The translations under genes and the position numbers were made by a program. Below, one piece after another: positions 26,668 to 36,758 of a DNA stretch of 64,000 bases. The notes under the pieces are model-generated. The model saw only the letters and a list, made by a program, of their open reading frames with translations, was not told the origin of the DNA and searched no databases. Position 1 is the stretch's first letter. Each line of letters opens with the position of its first letter. The DNA comes from Sulfurospirillum diekertiae (lineage in GTDB: Bacteria; Campylobacterota; Campylobacteria; Campylobacterales; Sulfurospirillaceae), in assembly GCF_002162315.1 (NCBI RefSeq), contig NZ_CP021416.1, positions 1,934,207 through 1,998,206 on the forward strand, given 5' to 3'.

Positions 26668-27469
26668 ATGGAAATTTTTCAATACACATTTATGCTCAAA
26701 GCCTTTTTAGCAGGCACCTTAATCGCCGCCATTGCCTCTTCTCTTGGTATGTTTGTGGTCGTCAAACGCTTTTCAATGCTCTCAGACGCACTTGCCCATA
26801 TTTCGCTCCTCGGCGTGGCGATTGGTTTTTTAACCTCCATTGCACCGAGTTACAGCTCCATCGCTTTTACCCTTGTCGCTTCATGGATCATTGAGTATTT
26901 AAGGCAAAATAATAAACTCTATTCTGATTCGATCCTCTCGATTTTTTTATCGGGTTCTTTAGCGCTTGCCATCATCATCGTATCGGCTTCCGCATCGTTT
27001 AATACCTCTTTGTTTGACTATCTTTTTGGTTCAATCGTTGCGATCGATGACACGGATATTATGATTATCATGCTTTTAGGATTGGTCTGTACGGTAACGT
27101 TGTACGCCAATTTTCAACGCTTTTTGTACATCGCGTTTGATGAAGAGAGTGCGAAAGCGTCTGGCATCAACACCACATTTTTAAACTATATGCTCATCTC
27201 TTTGGTTTCAGTCGTCATCAGTGTTTCGATTAAAATCGTGGGAGCGCTTTTGATTGGTGCGATGATGATCATCCCTGCCATCATTGCCATGCAATTTAGT
27301 AAAAATTTTAAAAACTCCGTGGTTTATGCGATTTTTATATCGATTGTATCGGTCATTCTTGGTCTGTTTATTTCCTACTATGCTTCTTTGCCTAGCGGTG
27401 CGACCATCGTTGTTTTGCTCTTGTGCTTTTTTTATAATTTCACTTGTCTGCAAGAAAAAGCAGTATTAA
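26668..27469 (+). CDS. znuB: Zinc ABC transporter permease ZnuB, apparent C-terminal frameshift (T7 run)
   Basis: A membrane permease of the ZnuB/ABC-3 family with about eight helices; the conserved VVVKRFSMLSDALAHISLLGVAIG is near residues 27-50 and the late VGALLIGAMMIIPAIIA near 191-207. Read literally the frame runs to 27531 with an odd cysteine-rich tail. Removing one T from 27427-27433 gives LLCFFIISLVCKKKQY and a stop at 27469, the natural length of 266 residues, and frees the DNA carrying the znuA operator. I therefore place the end at 27469. Start ATG 26668 follows AAGGATTGAT. Confidence 0.82.
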
Positions 27470-27491
27470 TTTTTTTAGAGTGGCTCTTTTA

Positions 27492-27510
27492 TATGCAACT
27501 CAGTTGCATA
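27492..27510. promoter_or_regulatory. Perfect inverted repeat upstream of znuA, candidate Zur-type operator
   Basis: TATGCAACT-C-AGTTGCATA, a perfect 9+1+9 inverted repeat, lies 38 bases before the znuA ATG. A TATGCT at 27515-27520 next to it could be a -10 box. The symmetry, spacing and place at a zinc-binding protein gene fit a Fur/Zur-family operator; the regulator gene itself is not in the window. Confidence 0.6.
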
Positions 27511-27547
27511 ATGTTATGCTTTGTGTATTAAAACGAAGGAGTCACGT

Positions 27548-28427
27548 ATGTTAAAAAAAATTTGCATTAGCAGCAGCCCTCAGTTCGGTCATGTTTGCAG
27601 ATGTATCGATCACCACAACCATATTTCCACTCTATGATGTTGTTAAAAATATTGGAGGCGATAACGTCAAGCTTACCAATTTGGTTCCCTTTGGCGTTGA
27701 AGCGCATGAATTTGAGCCCAAAGCTAAAGACATTGCGGCTCTTTCAAAGAGCGATTATTTCATCATCAGCAGTCCCGTGTTTGAGACATGGAGTACCAAG
27801 ATTATCAGCTCTTTAAAAATTCAAGATAAAACGATTGATATGAGCCAGAAAGTCAAACTCATCGAAATGAAACATTCGGAGCATGAGCATGAACACAAAG
27901 GCAGTTATGACCCACACTACTGGTTGAGCATCGATAACTACATGAATGTCGCCAAAGAAGTAGCGGCTTTGCTGAGCACCAAAGACCCCGAAAATGCAAA
28001 ACTGTATGAAGCCAATTTAGCGGCGTATCTTGTAAAGCTAGAAGCATTAAAAACGGATTATGAGGTTCTTAAAAGTTGTAAAAACAAAAAAGTTATTGTC
28101 AACCATGACGCTTTTGAGTATTTAGCCCAAGAGTATGGCATCACCCAATACTCCATCACAGGCATGACGCCTGAGACCAAACCTTCTCCAAAACAGATTG
28201 CACAGTTGATTGATCTAACCAAAAAAGAGAAGATCCCCACCGTCTTTTTTGAAGAATTTGCCAGCGATAAAGTCGCAAAATCCATCGCCAAAGAGGCGAA
28301 TGTTAAAACAGACGCGCTCAGACCTGTTGAGAATATTACCGTTGCTGAGAGTAAAAAAGGGATTGGTTATATTGACATCATGAAAGAGAACCTCGTTAAA
28401 TTGCATGACGCGATGGATTGCCAATAA
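27548..28427 (+). CDS. znuA: Zinc-binding periplasmic protein ZnuA, apparent frameshift in signal peptide (A8 run)
   Basis: The solute-binding protein of the zinc importer. The mature part is intact: VSITTTIFPLYD at the start, the first metal histidine in EAHEFEPKA near residue 51, a His-rich loop (SEHEHEHKGSYDPHYW) near 107-122, VNHDAFEYLA near 182, and a C-terminal helix. The start ATG 27548 behind GAAGGAG is out of frame with it. Removing one A from 27553-27560 gives MLKKFALAAALSSVMFA, a normal signal peptide, and 292 residues. As with prpC, a homopolymer error is likelier than a dead gene. Confidence 0.85.
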
Positions 28428-28474
28428 TTGCCCATTCAATAGGTCTAAAAGTTCAAATGAAGTGTTAGAAAATC

Positions 28475-28508
28475 TTTACATGTAAAGTCATTTAGCTTTA
28501 CATGTAAA
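28475..28508. repeat. Two perfect palindromes between convergent genes
   Basis: TTTACATGTAAA at 28475-28486 and 28497-28508, each flanked by C and G, 22 bases apart. They fill the gap between convergent znuA and the SapC-like gene and could form a bidirectional terminator-like structure. Confidence 0.75.
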
Positions 28509-28516
28509 GCTCGTTG

Positions 28517-29206
28517 CTACAATCCTAATCGTCTAATATTGCTGAGTGAAATGAGATGGGCTGTCATGAAAGGCGTTGCACCTTTTTTGCAAATATCAAG
28601 CTGTTTCTTTTCACTGAGATGACTGAGTTTTTCTTCGTTAATGGTAAAAAATCCATTGATCGTATGGGTTTTGCCCTCTTCATCCAGAAGATTGGCACTT
28701 TGTTCGACTAATAGTCCCCATGATTCTAACTCTTTAATAAAAGCGCTACATGCTTGCAACTCACCTTGAAAACGTACTAAAAAATCTAATGTATTCTTCG
28801 TCAAATCCGTTGGTGTTTTATCCTCTTTAAAGAGAGCTCGTTGTTGATTGGATTCATTTAATGCTTCCAAAGCTTCCTCTTCAATACCTAAAGAAAAGCT
28901 CTCTTTACCCTCATTTTGAACCAAAATAAACGGATAGCGTCTCAAGAAAGCGGGAAGATATTTACCTTTTTTAAAGCGACGATTCTCATCCAAATAAACA
29001 TTTTTATCGTTAAAGCCAAGGAGCGCAATGGCAAGCCAATCGCCTTCTTGATTTTTAGTAAACAAAATCGGATAATCTTTACATGCTTCGTAAAACTCTC
29101 CAATACCTAAAGGGACACTTATCATCGTTTCTAGGTTTGGATAATTGACGGTGTCATTGACGGCTTTGGTTTGATCTTGCGGCTGATTAATAATATGCAT
29201 TGCCAT
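28517..29206 (-). CDS. SapC-family protein
   Basis: A 229-residue protein with the SapC-like core: VPLGIGEFYEACKDYPILFTK near residues 32-52, WLAIALLGF near 56-64, and FVRFQGELQACSAFIKELESWGLL near 137-160. There is no signal peptide. The name comes from a Campylobacter S-layer cluster gene, but the actual function of this family is not established, so only the family is claimed. Start ATG 29206 follows GAGGAAC and gives MAMHIINQPQ; a longer frame begins 36 bases upstream. Confidence 0.75.
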   Translation of the reverse strand: MAMHIINQPQDQTKAVNDTVNYPNLETMISVPLGIGEFYEACKDYPILFTKNQEGDWLAIALLGFNDKNVYLDENRRFKKGKYLPAFLRRYPFILVQNEGKESFSLGIEEEALEALNESNQQRALFKEDKTPTDLTKNTLDFLVRFQGELQACSAFIKELESWGLLVEQSANLLDEEGKTHTINGFFTINEEKLSHLSEKKQLDICKKGATPFMTAHLISLSNIRRLGL

Positions 29207-29329
29207 GATGTTATGTTCCTCTGATGGATAGTAATAGGACACGTATCATAACATTTTAACTGCAAATTTCCACTGTGATTTAGTTTGGAGAAGAAGCGGT
29301 CACATTTTACATGTAACCGCGTTTGGGAA

Positions 29330-31276
29330 CTAAAATTCGATAAGGTTTTGGATTTTCTCAACGATGCTTGGATCTTCAAGCGTTGAGATATCTTGGGTAA
29401 TTGGCTCTTTTTTCGCAATGGAGCGTAAAATTCTTCGCATGATTTTACCGCTTCTTGTTTTTGGAAGCCCTGGAACGAAACGAATAGCATCGAGTTTGGC
29501 AATATTACCGATCTCTTTCATGATGAGTTTGTTGAGCTCTTGGATCATGTAAACCTCTTCACTCATGCTATCCATTCCCTTGATAACAATGTACGCGAAG
29601 ATGCCCTCCCCTTTGATCGGATCAGGACGGCCGACAACAGCCACTTCCGCAACGTTCTCATGATTGCCAAGAACGGCTTCGATCTCTGCTGTTCCAATTC
29701 TATGACCTGAAACGTTAATAACATCATCGGTGCGTCCTGTAATGATAATGTAGCCATCATCGTCGTACATCGCACCATCACCTGAGAAGTAGACCGGTTT
29801 ACCGTCTTTCTTACAATCTCCAAAATAAGACTTCACGAAGCGGTCACTATCGCCCCAAATATCTCGAATCATGGAAGGCCATGGTTTAGTGATACACAAA
29901 AATCCTTTTTCACCGCGAGGTGTTGGATTACCATGTTCGTCGATAATCTCTGCTTTAATGCCCGGAAGTGGGAAAGTTGCAGACCCTGGTTTGATAGGCG
30001 TTGCCCCCGGAAGTGGCGTAATCATATGACCACCTGTCTCTGTTTGCCACCATGTATCGACAATCGGGCAGTTTCCACCACCGATTTGCTCATAGTACCA
30101 CATCCACGCATCAGGGTTGATCGGCTCACCAACGGTTCCAAGCACTTTAAGTGAACTTAGGTCGTAACGAGATGGTGCGTCCGCTCCTTCTTTGTGAAGC
30201 AAACGAATCGCTGTTGGTGCGGTGTAAAATTGATTGACACGATGCTCTTCAATCATACTCCACCATCTGCCTACATCTGGGAAGGTTGGAACACCCTCGT
30301 ACATAATGGTCGTTGCACCCATTGCAAGCGGTCCATAAACAATGTAGGTATGTCCTGTAATCCAGCCAACATCCGCGGTACACCAAAAGGTGTCATTCTC
30401 TTTCACGTCAAAGACATGCTCCATCGTATACTGTGCCCACAAGATGTAACCAGCACTTGAGTGTTGCACACCCTTTGGTTTACCTGTACTGCCTGAAGTA
30501 TAAAGCAAGAAAAGTGGGTCTTCAGAGTCCATCCACTCAGGCTCACAATACTGAGATTCGTTCATGATGATCTCATTGTAAACATAGTCGCGTCCTGGAA
30601 CATACTCAATGTCCTCAAAGTTTCTCTGAACGATCAATACTTTTTCACAACACTCACACCCAACACTGAGCGCTTCATCCACAACGGGCTTCAACATGTA
30701 AGGCTTACCACGACGAAATGCACCATCAGCAGTAATAACCAATTTTGCTTCCGCATCTTGAACACGATCACGCAAAGCTTCAGCCGAAAAACCACCAAAA
30801 ACAACAGAGTGAATCGCACCAATTTTCGCACACGCCAACATCGCAAATGCCGCTTCAGGGATCATTGGCATGTAAAGGACAACACGATCGCCTTTTTTGA
30901 TGCCAAATTGATTGCGCATCAAATTGGCGAGACGATTGACACGGTAGAAAAGTTGAAGATAGGTAATAATACGGCGTTTGCCGTCCTCACCCTCCCAGAT
31001 AATCGCCGCTTTGTTTTTACGACTCTTTAGATGACGCCCTAGGCATTGATGTGTAACATTTAATTTGCCACCTTCGAACCATTTGTAGAACGGAGCATTA
31101 TCTTCATTTAATACTCTGTCATAAGGCTTAAACCACTCAATTTTTTCACGTGCTAGCTTATCCCAGTATCCTTCAAAATCCTCATCTGCTTGGATACAAA
31201 GCTCCTTGTACTCACACATGTTCTTAATTCTGGCTTCTTTGCTTAAAGCTCTACTTGGTTCGAAAAGTTGTGACAT
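29330..31276 (-). CDS. acs: Acetyl-CoA synthetase Acs
   Basis: A 648-residue acetate-CoA ligase. [13 protein letters not shown] is near residues 260-272, [13 protein letters not shown] near 413-425, and the acetylatable lysine lies in [11 protein letters not shown] near 604-614. Length and sequence are those of true Acs, in contrast to the shorter PrpE encoded elsewhere in the window. It lies downstream of actP in the same direction, separated by a structured 125-base gap, so the two probably serve acetate uptake and activation together. Confidence 0.95.
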   Translation of the reverse strand: MSQLFEPSRALSKEARIKNMCEYKELCIQADEDFEGYWDKLAREKIEWFKPYDRVLNEDNAPFYKWFEGGKLNVTHQCLGRHLKSRKNKAAIIWEGEDGKRRIITYLQLFYRVNRLANLMRNQFGIKKGDRVVLYMPMIPEAAFAMLACAKIGAIHSVVFGGFSAEALRDRVQDAEAKLVITADGAFRRGKPYMLKPVVDEALSVGCECCEKVLIVQRNFEDIEYVPGRDYVYNEIIMNESQYCEPEWMDSEDPLFLLYTSGSTGKPKGVQHSSAGYILWAQYTMEHVFDVKENDTFWCTADVGWITGHTYIVYGPLAMGATTIMYEGVPTFPDVGRWWSMIEEHRVNQFYTAPTAIRLLHKEGADAPSRYDLSSLKVLGTVGEPINPDAWMWYYEQIGGGNCPIVDTWWQTETGGHMITPLPGATPIKPGSATFPLPGIKAEIIDEHGNPTPRGEKGFLCITKPWPSMIRDIWGDSDRFVKSYFGDCKKDGKPVYFSGDGAMYDDDGYIIITGRTDDVINVSGHRIGTAEIEAVLGNHENVAEVAVVGRPDPIKGEGIFAYIVIKGMDSMSEEVYMIQELNKLIMKEIGNIAKLDAIRFVPGLPKTRSGKIMRRILRSIAKKEPITQDISTLEDPSIVEKIQNLIEF

Positions 31277-31306
31277 GGTTACGATCCTTTTTTATCATTT
31301 TATAAC

Positions 31307-31394
31307 GCCTTGTAGGCAAAGCTACAAGGCTACGCTGCGCTATGCGCTAAACTCTTGTGAAGCAGAGTTATCTTTGATATACCTCGAAAGAGGT
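31307..31394. repeat. Structured intergenic repeat, copy B (actP-acs gap)
   Basis: Hairpins GCCTTGTAG/CTACAAGGC (31307-31330), GCGC-TAT-GCGC (31337-31347), AACTC/GAGTT (31350-31369) and ACCTC-GAAA-GAGGT (31381-31394). The first hairpin with its GGCAAAGC loop, the following TACGCT and the final CCTC/GAGG hairpin echo copy A near 17.7 kb. It lies in the acs leader if acs is read from actP. Confidence 0.55.
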
Positions 31395-31401
31395 AAAACG
31401 T

Positions 31402-33045
31402 TTAGTGACTTGAAGCGCCTTCTGCTCCAATACCCGTTTGACTTCGAATAAACTGATGATCATATGCAGCTCTTTCGTTTACGGCATCTTCGCTGTTATC
31501 CATTATAGAGATAATCCAAATACCGATAAAAGCAATCGCTACGGAGAAAAGTGCTGGGTTACCGTAAGCATAGATAGCTGTTTTATTGCCTAAAACATCA
31601 ACCCAAACCGCTTTACTCAAAATAACCAACACAATCGCTGTGAAAAGTCCTAAGCCTCCGCCATAAACAGCACCTTTGGTTGTCAGCTTTTTCCAAAACA
31701 TCGACAAGATAAGAATTGGGAAGTTTGCACTGGCTGCAATCGCAAATGCAAGACCTACCATGAACGCAATGTTCTGTTTTTCAAACGCAATGCCTAAGAA
31801 GATTGCCACGATACCAAGAGCAATCGTTGAATACTTAGAAACTCTCATCTCTGTCATTTCATCCACTCTGCCTCGTGCAAAAACATTCGCATAAAGATCA
31901 TGACTGACCGCACTTGCGCCTGCTAGTGTCAAACCAGAAACAACCGCTAAGATCGTTGCAAACGTAACCGCTGAGATGAAGCCTAAGAAAAGGTCTCCAC
32001 CAATGGCATGAGCAGAGTGAATCGCTGCCATATTACCGCCACCAATGAGTGTGTTTTTAACAGCATCAAAATATTGCGGATGACCTGTTAATAAAACGAT
32101 AGCACCAAATCCTATAATGAAGGTTAAAACATAAAAGTAACCTATAAATCCAGTTGCATAAAAGACCGATTTTCGAGCCTCTTTTGCATCACTTACGGTA
32201 AAAAATCGCATCAAGATATGTGGAAGACCTGCCGTTCCCAACATCAAGGCAATGCCTAAGCTAATCGCTGAAATAGGGTCACTGACCAGACCGCCTGGGC
32301 TCATAATCGCCGCAGATTTTTTCACAGCAACCGCTTGGGAAAAGAGTGTCTCAACACTAAAATCCATTTTGTACATAATCATCACAGCCATAAAGGTTGC
32401 GCCAGAGAGTAAAAGACCTGCTTTAATAATTTGTACCCACGTGGTTGCCAACATGCCACCAAACGTAACGTATAAGATCATCAAGATGCCCACCATAACA
32501 ACCGCGTACGCATAATCAAGTCCAAATAAAATTTGAATCAACTGACCCGCACCTACCATCTGAGCAATCAAATAAAGCGCAACCGTAGCCAGTGAGCCAA
32601 ACGCGGCAAGGGTACGAATAGGTGTTTGTTTTAAACGGTACGATGCAACGTCTGAAAAGGTATATTTACCAAGATTTCTAAGTTGCTCCGCGATCAAGAA
32701 AAGAATGATCGGCCAGCCAACCAAAAAGCCTATGGAATAGATCAGTCCATCAAATCCTTTGGAATAGACTAAGCCAGAAATTCCAAGAAACGATGCTGCT
32801 GACATATAATCGCCCGCAATGGCTAAACCATTTTGAAAGCCTGTTATGCCTCCACCTGCGGTGTAAAAATCTTTCGCAGTTTTTGTACGTTTTGCCGCCC
32901 AATAAGTAATGCCAAGCGTTCCAGCCACAAAGACTAAGAACATAACAATGGCAGACATATTGACTTCACTTTTTCCTGAAACTTCTGCTGCGCCTGAGGC
33001 AAAGAGAACATTGGTTAATGCTAAAAGCAACCATCCCCATTTCAT
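31402..33045 (-). CDS. actP: Cation/acetate symporter ActP
   Basis: A 547-residue sodium:solute symporter-family permease, about 13 membrane helices after an N-terminal hydrophobic segment. [24 protein letters not shown] near residues 44-67 is the conserved SSS motif and [15 protein letters not shown] near 265-279 is the ActP hallmark. It overlaps the DUF485 gene by 4 bases, the usual pairing of this transporter. With acs it forms the acetate uptake route. Confidence 0.92.
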   Translation of the reverse strand: MKWGWLLLALTNVLFASGAAEVSGKSEVNMSAIVMFLVFVAGTLGITYWAAKRTKTAKDFYTAGGGITGFQNGLAIAGDYMSAASFLGISGLVYSKGFDGLIYSIGFLVGWPIILFLIAEQLRNLGKYTFSDVASYRLKQTPIRTLAAFGSLATVALYLIAQMVGAGQLIQILFGLDYAYAVVMVGILMILYVTFGGMLATTWVQIIKAGLLLSGATFMAVMIMYKMDFSVETLFSQAVAVKKSAAIMSPGGLVSDPISAISLGIALMLGTAGLPHILMRFFTVSDAKEARKSVFYATGFIGYFYVLTFIIGFGAIVLLTGHPQYFDAVKNTLIGGGNMAAIHSAHAIGGDLFLGFISAVTFATILAVVSGLTLAGASAVSHDLYANVFARGRVDEMTEMRVSKYSTIALGIVAIFLGIAFEKQNIAFMVGLAFAIAASANFPILILSMFWKKLTTKGAVYGGGLGLFTAIVLVILSKAVWVDVLGNKTAIYAYGNPALFSVAIAFIGIWIISIMDNSEDAVNERAAYDHQFIRSQTGIGAEGASSH

Positions 33046-33356
33046 TTTTCGCTCCTTGCTTCTTCTTTGATTTGATTGTTTAACTCATCAAATTCGCCAT
33101 TGGCTCTTTGGATATAAACACCTGTTAAGATAAATGACAAAATAATAATGCCAAATCCTACGGGAATACCAACGGTGGTGACGCCACTTCCTATGGTCTG
33201 TCCAAAGGTAGCAGGTGAAAAAGCAATTACAAGGATAAACGCATAATAAACAACCAACATAATGATGGTGAGTTTCCATGCGAAACTACTTCGTTTTTGT
33301 ACGAGTTCTGTAAACTTTGGATTGGCTCGTACTCTGTCATAGACATTTTGACTCAT
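33042..33356 (-). CDS. DUF485 membrane protein partnered with ActP
   Basis: A 104-residue inner-membrane protein with two helices near residues 29-47 ([17 protein letters not shown]) and 60-82 ([20 protein letters not shown]), the DUF485 layout (YjcH in E. coli). The gene overlaps actP by 4 bases, and this pair is widely conserved; the protein is thought to assist the symporter. N-terminal [15 protein letters not shown] is the family signature. Confidence 0.88.
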   Translation of the reverse strand: MSQNVYDRVRANPKFTELVQKRSSFAWKLTIIMLVVYYAFILVIAFSPATFGQTIGSGVTTVGIPVGFGIIILSFILTGVYIQRANGEFDELNNQIKEEARSEK

Positions 33357-33487
33357 AAATGCTCCTTCTTTTGTTATGTGGTAGCTATGAAGGTATTGTA
33401 AAGAAGTAACATAGCATTATCGTAGCATTTGAGAGTTAAAAGGAAAGTGGATATTTTTTTCGGATAATATGTGTAAATATGTAACTT

Positions 33488-34165
33488 TTAGCGGTTTTTT
33501 TCGGGAAAATACTTCTCTATCTTGTACCCAACGCCTTTGAGATTGATAATAAAATCTTCTTTTAATAGCTTGCGAAGACGGCTCATTTCAGCCCTAATAG
33601 AGGCATTATCAATCGGTTCATCGTTCCACACATAACTACGAAATTTTTCGAAGTCAACCACTACGCCCATATTCTCACACAGTAGTGTCACAATTTGTAA
33701 CTGCTTCTTGGTGAGCACTTGCACGTTATTGTTGTAAAAAAGCATCTGCTCTTCTTTTGAAAAGACATATTTTGAGCTTAAAATGATGTGTTTGAGGTGT
33801 TTGATCTCATACTCTTTTTTGATCTTGTCGATGCGAAGCCCCAGTTCCTTGAGATGAAATGGTTTTTTCAAATAATCCGATGCACCTAATTCAAACGCCA
33901 GACTGATGTCATCAATATCGACATTGGCACTGATAAAAATAGTGGGGAAGGCATGTTCGATCTCATTGAGCGCTTTGAGAAGACTCAGTCCATTCATTTT
34001 TGGGATATTGATGTCTAAGAGCAACAGATCAAACAGATCTTTTTTGATCGCTTCATACGCCTCTTCGCCGTTACCAAAAGAGATGACTTTATGTCCAAGG
34101 GCTTCCAAATACTCTTCAATAGAACTTCGTAGCATCAACTCATCTTCAAGCAATAAAATCTTCAT
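33488..34165 (-). CDS. OmpR-family response regulator upstream of actP-acs
   Basis: A 225-residue regulator: a receiver domain with EDE near residue 8, the phosphate acceptor in LLLLDINIPKMNG near 51 and KKPFHLKEL near 99, then a winged helix ending INLKGVGYKIEKY. It sits between its kinase and the acetate transporter genes in the same direction, so control of acetate use is likely but not shown. It starts 3 bases after the kinase stop. Confidence 0.87.
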   Translation of the reverse strand: MKILLLEDELMLRSSIEEYLEALGHKVISFGNGEEAYEAIKKDLFDLLLLDINIPKMNGLSLLKALNEIEHAFPTIFISANVDIDDISLAFELGASDYLKKPFHLKELGLRIDKIKKEYEIKHLKHIILSSKYVFSKEEQMLFYNNNVQVLTKKQLQIVTLLCENMGVVVDFEKFRSYVWNDEPIDNASIRAEMSRLRKLLKEDFIINLKGVGYKIEKYFPEKNR

Positions 34166-34168
34166 AGG

Positions 34169-35650
34169 TTATCCTTTTACAAATCGGTAGCGAAAAAGTG
34201 TTTTTAATTCGTCGGATAGAACTTCAATAGATACCCCATTTGTATCACAAATCTCTTTAACAATATTAAGCCCTAAGCCAAATCCTCCACGCGCTTCATC
34301 TTCCCTATAATAACGATTAAACAGTTGATCAGGTGCTTTGATCATTTCTCCACAATTTTCCACCTCAAGAACAACTTCATTTTTATCTTCAAAAAGCTTT
34401 ACATGTAAAGGGTGCTTTTCATAACTGTACTTGATGGCATTGGAGAGATTATTGTCGCAAATACGCTGCAATTCAGTCTCATTAAAGAGAATAAACAGAT
34501 CGGGCACAATGTCGGTACTGATGTGCAGTTTATTGCCCTCTGCCACATCTTCGAAATACTCCACACGCTCGGTTAAAAACTTGGAAAAATCAATCATCGC
34601 TTTTTCATACACCACGCGATCTTTTTTAACCACATAGGCCAAATCTTCATAGATATTATCGAGCACTTTAACTGCGGCTTCAATTTTAAGCAGATACGGA
34701 TTTTTTTCAAATTTGAGATTGTAAAGATCAATATTCATCAAAATGATCGAAAGTGGCGTGTTGATCTCATGAATCGCGTTTTTGACAAACTGATCTTGCT
34801 TTTCAAGCAGCTCTTGCGTAAATTCAATAGAGCGTTTTAACTCCACTGTCTTTTGCTCAACAATCCCTTCAAGGTTACTGTTAAGGTCGACCAGTGCACT
34901 ATTTTTATTTTTGATCTCTTCAATCATCACATTGGCGTGCGTGACAATCTCTTGAAACTCGGTAAACTTGATCTTTTCCATATCAATGAACTCGTAGCTA
35001 GAAGAGGCTTTCTTAAACGAATAGACAATAAAGCGAATCTCACGCTTCATAATATCGCTCACATAGCGATACTCAATGGTACTAATCATGTATAAAAAAA
35101 GTGTCAGCATATAGATTTTGAGGACAAAATTGATGATCTTATCTTGGTATGATTTTTTCTTTTCAGCCAAAACATCTTCAATGCTACGAGTGCTCACACC
35201 GCTACCCAAAATCAGCCCTAGCGGTTCATATGCTTGTGTAACAACAATATCTTTGGTGGTATCTTCTTCGTTAATCGGCGAAGAGCGATACAGCATCTCA
35301 CCCGAAGAGAGCTCTAAAAAGAGATAGTTTTGTTCTTTATCACGATGCTTAATGAGCGCCGAGATATCTTCTTTAAGTTTTTGATACATTGCTTCTTTAG
35401 GAAGCGATTGACTTTGCTGAAAACGGTATTCGGTGATATTAAGAAGAAGATTTAATTGATCCGATGCACTCTTTTTTTGTGTCTGAATATAGCTCTCTTC
35501 AATGACTTTAATCTCTTTTTGAAATTCTAAATATTCATTGACAATGACTAAACATGCAGAGATAAATGCAAAAAGACCTGCAAAAAGAATCGCCATAAAA
35601 TTGATCTGGTTGATACTCTTGTTATCTTTCTTTTTAAGTAGCACACTCAT
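34169..35650 (-). CDS. Sensor histidine kinase with extracytoplasmic domain
   Basis: A 493-residue membrane kinase. Helices lie near residues 19-38 and 178-197, with a roughly 140-residue periplasmic cache-like domain between (SSGEMLYRSSPINEED, LGLILGSGVSTRS). The H-box (KNAIHEINTPLSIIL) is near 290-304, N-box (DNNLSNAIKYS) near 395 and G-box (GGFGLGLNIVKEI) near 462. The coiled region near 245-280 links membrane and H-box; no HAMP is obvious. A perfect palindrome at 34398-34409 is read as LHVK. The signal is unknown, perhaps a small organic acid given the downstream acetate genes. Confidence 0.86.
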   Translation of the reverse strand: MSVLLKKKDNKSINQINFMAILFAGLFAFISACLVIVNEYLEFQKEIKVIEESYIQTQKKSASDQLNLLLNITEYRFQQSQSLPKEAMYQKLKEDISALIKHRDKEQNYLFLELSSGEMLYRSSPINEEDTTKDIVVTQAYEPLGLILGSGVSTRSIEDVLAEKKKSYQDKIINFVLKIYMLTLFLYMISTIEYRYVSDIMKREIRFIVYSFKKASSSYEFIDMEKIKFTEFQEIVTHANVMIEEIKNKNSALVDLNSNLEGIVEQKTVELKRSIEFTQELLEKQDQFVKNAIHEINTPLSIILMNIDLYNLKFEKNPYLLKIEAAVKVLDNIYEDLAYVVKKDRVVYEKAMIDFSKFLTERVEYFEDVAEGNKLHISTDIVPDLFILFNETELQRICDNNLSNAIKYSYEKHPLHVKLFEDKNEVVLEVENCGEMIKAPDQLFNRYYREDEARGGFGLGLNIVKEICDTNGVSIEVLSDELKTLFRYRFVKG

Positions 35651-35652
35651 CC

Positions 35653-35664
35653 TTTACATGTAAA
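35653..35664. repeat. Dispersed palindrome before the kinase gene
   Basis: A perfect TTTACATGTAAA, two bases before the start codon of the histidine kinase gene, overlapping where its ribosome binding site (AAAGGAT) lies. Confidence 0.75.
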
Positions 35665-35725
35665 AGCTAATAGAAGCTATTTTACCAATTTTCCGCCCAA
35701 AAGAGGAGATCAAAACCATTTTTGG

Positions 35726-35731
35726 TATAAT
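35726..35731 (+). promoter_or_regulatory. -10 box of the aguA promoter
   Basis: GGTATAAT with an AT-rich upstream stretch, about 30 bases before the aguA ATG; the ribosome site GGAG is at 35755-35758. Confidence 0.6.
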
Positions 35732-35762
35732 TTAATTTAAATACGAACTACATGGAGCTAAC

Positions 35763-36758
35763 ATGAAAATTAGAATACCAGCCGAATGGGAAGAACAAGA
35801 GGCACTCATCGTCGTATTTCCCCCCAAACAGAGTGATTGGGCACACTCCATTGATGAAATCCATCGAACGTATTTAACGTTCATCAGCAAAATTGCACAT
35901 TTTCAAAAATGCCTTGTGATCTGTGAAGATAAAAAGGCACTGGCGACCATGTTACCAAGCCTCCAAAATATCGAACTGATCGAAATGGTAACAAATGACA
36001 CTTGGATACGCGACTTTGGTGGCATCAATATCTATAAAAATCATAAACGCAGAACCTACGACTTTATCTTCAATGCGTGGGGCAATAAATTTGACGCCAA
36101 TTTAGACAATAGCATCACACGTCAACTCTTTGAACAAGGCTACTTAGAAGGTAAACTTAAAAGCTTAGACTTTGTCCTTGAAGGCGGTAGTATTGACTCA
36201 AATGGTCATGGCGTCATGCTTTCAACCGCTTATTGTCTCTTTGAAGAGAACCGAAACGCCCATCTTTCTAAAAAACAGATCAAAAAAACACTTATGGAAC
36301 TTTTTGGACTCAAAGAGCTGATCATCTTAGAACATGGCGCACTTATGGGTGACGATACCGACTCGCACATCGACACCTTAGCCCGTTTCATCAACAAAAA
36401 AACCATTGCGTATGTGAAATGTTATGACAAAAAAGATGAACACTACAAAGAGCTACGCAAGATGGAAAAAGAGCTTCAAAAAACAGAGTTCAATCTGCTT
36501 CCATTGCCTCTTCCATCGGCTAAATATTTCAATAATCACCGCATTCCAGCGACATACATGAACTTTGTTCTCATCAACAATGCTGTTTTAGTTCCAACCT
36601 ACAGTGATCCTTACGATGCAGAAGTTTTAGCTATCTTTGCCAGATGTTTTCCAGAGCGTGAAATTGTCGGCATTGAATCTTCAATTCTGATTCGCGAACA
36701 CGGAAGCTTGCACTGCGCTTCCATGAATATTTATAAAGAAAGAGACAACGACGAATGA
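35763..36758 (+). CDS. aguA: Agmatine deiminase AguA
   Basis: A 331-residue enzyme of the guanidino-group-modifying superfamily that turns agmatine into N-carbamoylputrescine. Motifs: WIRDFGGIN near residues 81-89, the acid-rich EGGSIDSNG near 139-147, HGALMGDDTDSHIDTL with the catalytic histidine near 206, and the C-terminal nucleophile cysteine in GSLHCASMN near 319. The partner amidase aguB lies 3.3 kb downstream. It overlaps the cation transporter gene by 4 bases (ATGA). Confidence 0.9.
   Translation: MKIRIPAEWEEQEALIVVFPPKQSDWAHSIDEIHRTYLTFISKIAHFQKCLVICEDKKALATMLPSLQNIELIEMVTNDTWIRDFGGINIYKNHKRRTYDFIFNAWGNKFDANLDNSITRQLFEQGYLEGKLKSLDFVLEGGSIDSNGHGVMLSTAYCLFEENRNAHLSKKQIKKTLMELFGLKELIILEHGALMGDDTDSHIDTLARFINKKTIAYVKCYDKKDEHYKELRKMEKELQKTEFNLLPLPLPSAKYFNNHRIPATYMNFVLINNAVLVPTYSDPYDAEVLAIFARCFPEREIVGIESSILIREHGSLHCASMNIYKERDNDE

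Noticed and set aside
26644-27531. Literal znuB frame ending at 27531
   Set aside because: The last 35 residues are an unnatural Cys/Tyr-rich tail and would cover the znuA operator; shortening the T7 run gives a normal end at 27469.
30758-31030. Plus-strand ORF opposite acs and similar long antisense frames opposite prpE, rpoD and ppk
   Set aside because: Codon-phase shadows of strongly coding genes; no ribosome sites and compositions that mirror the sense frame.
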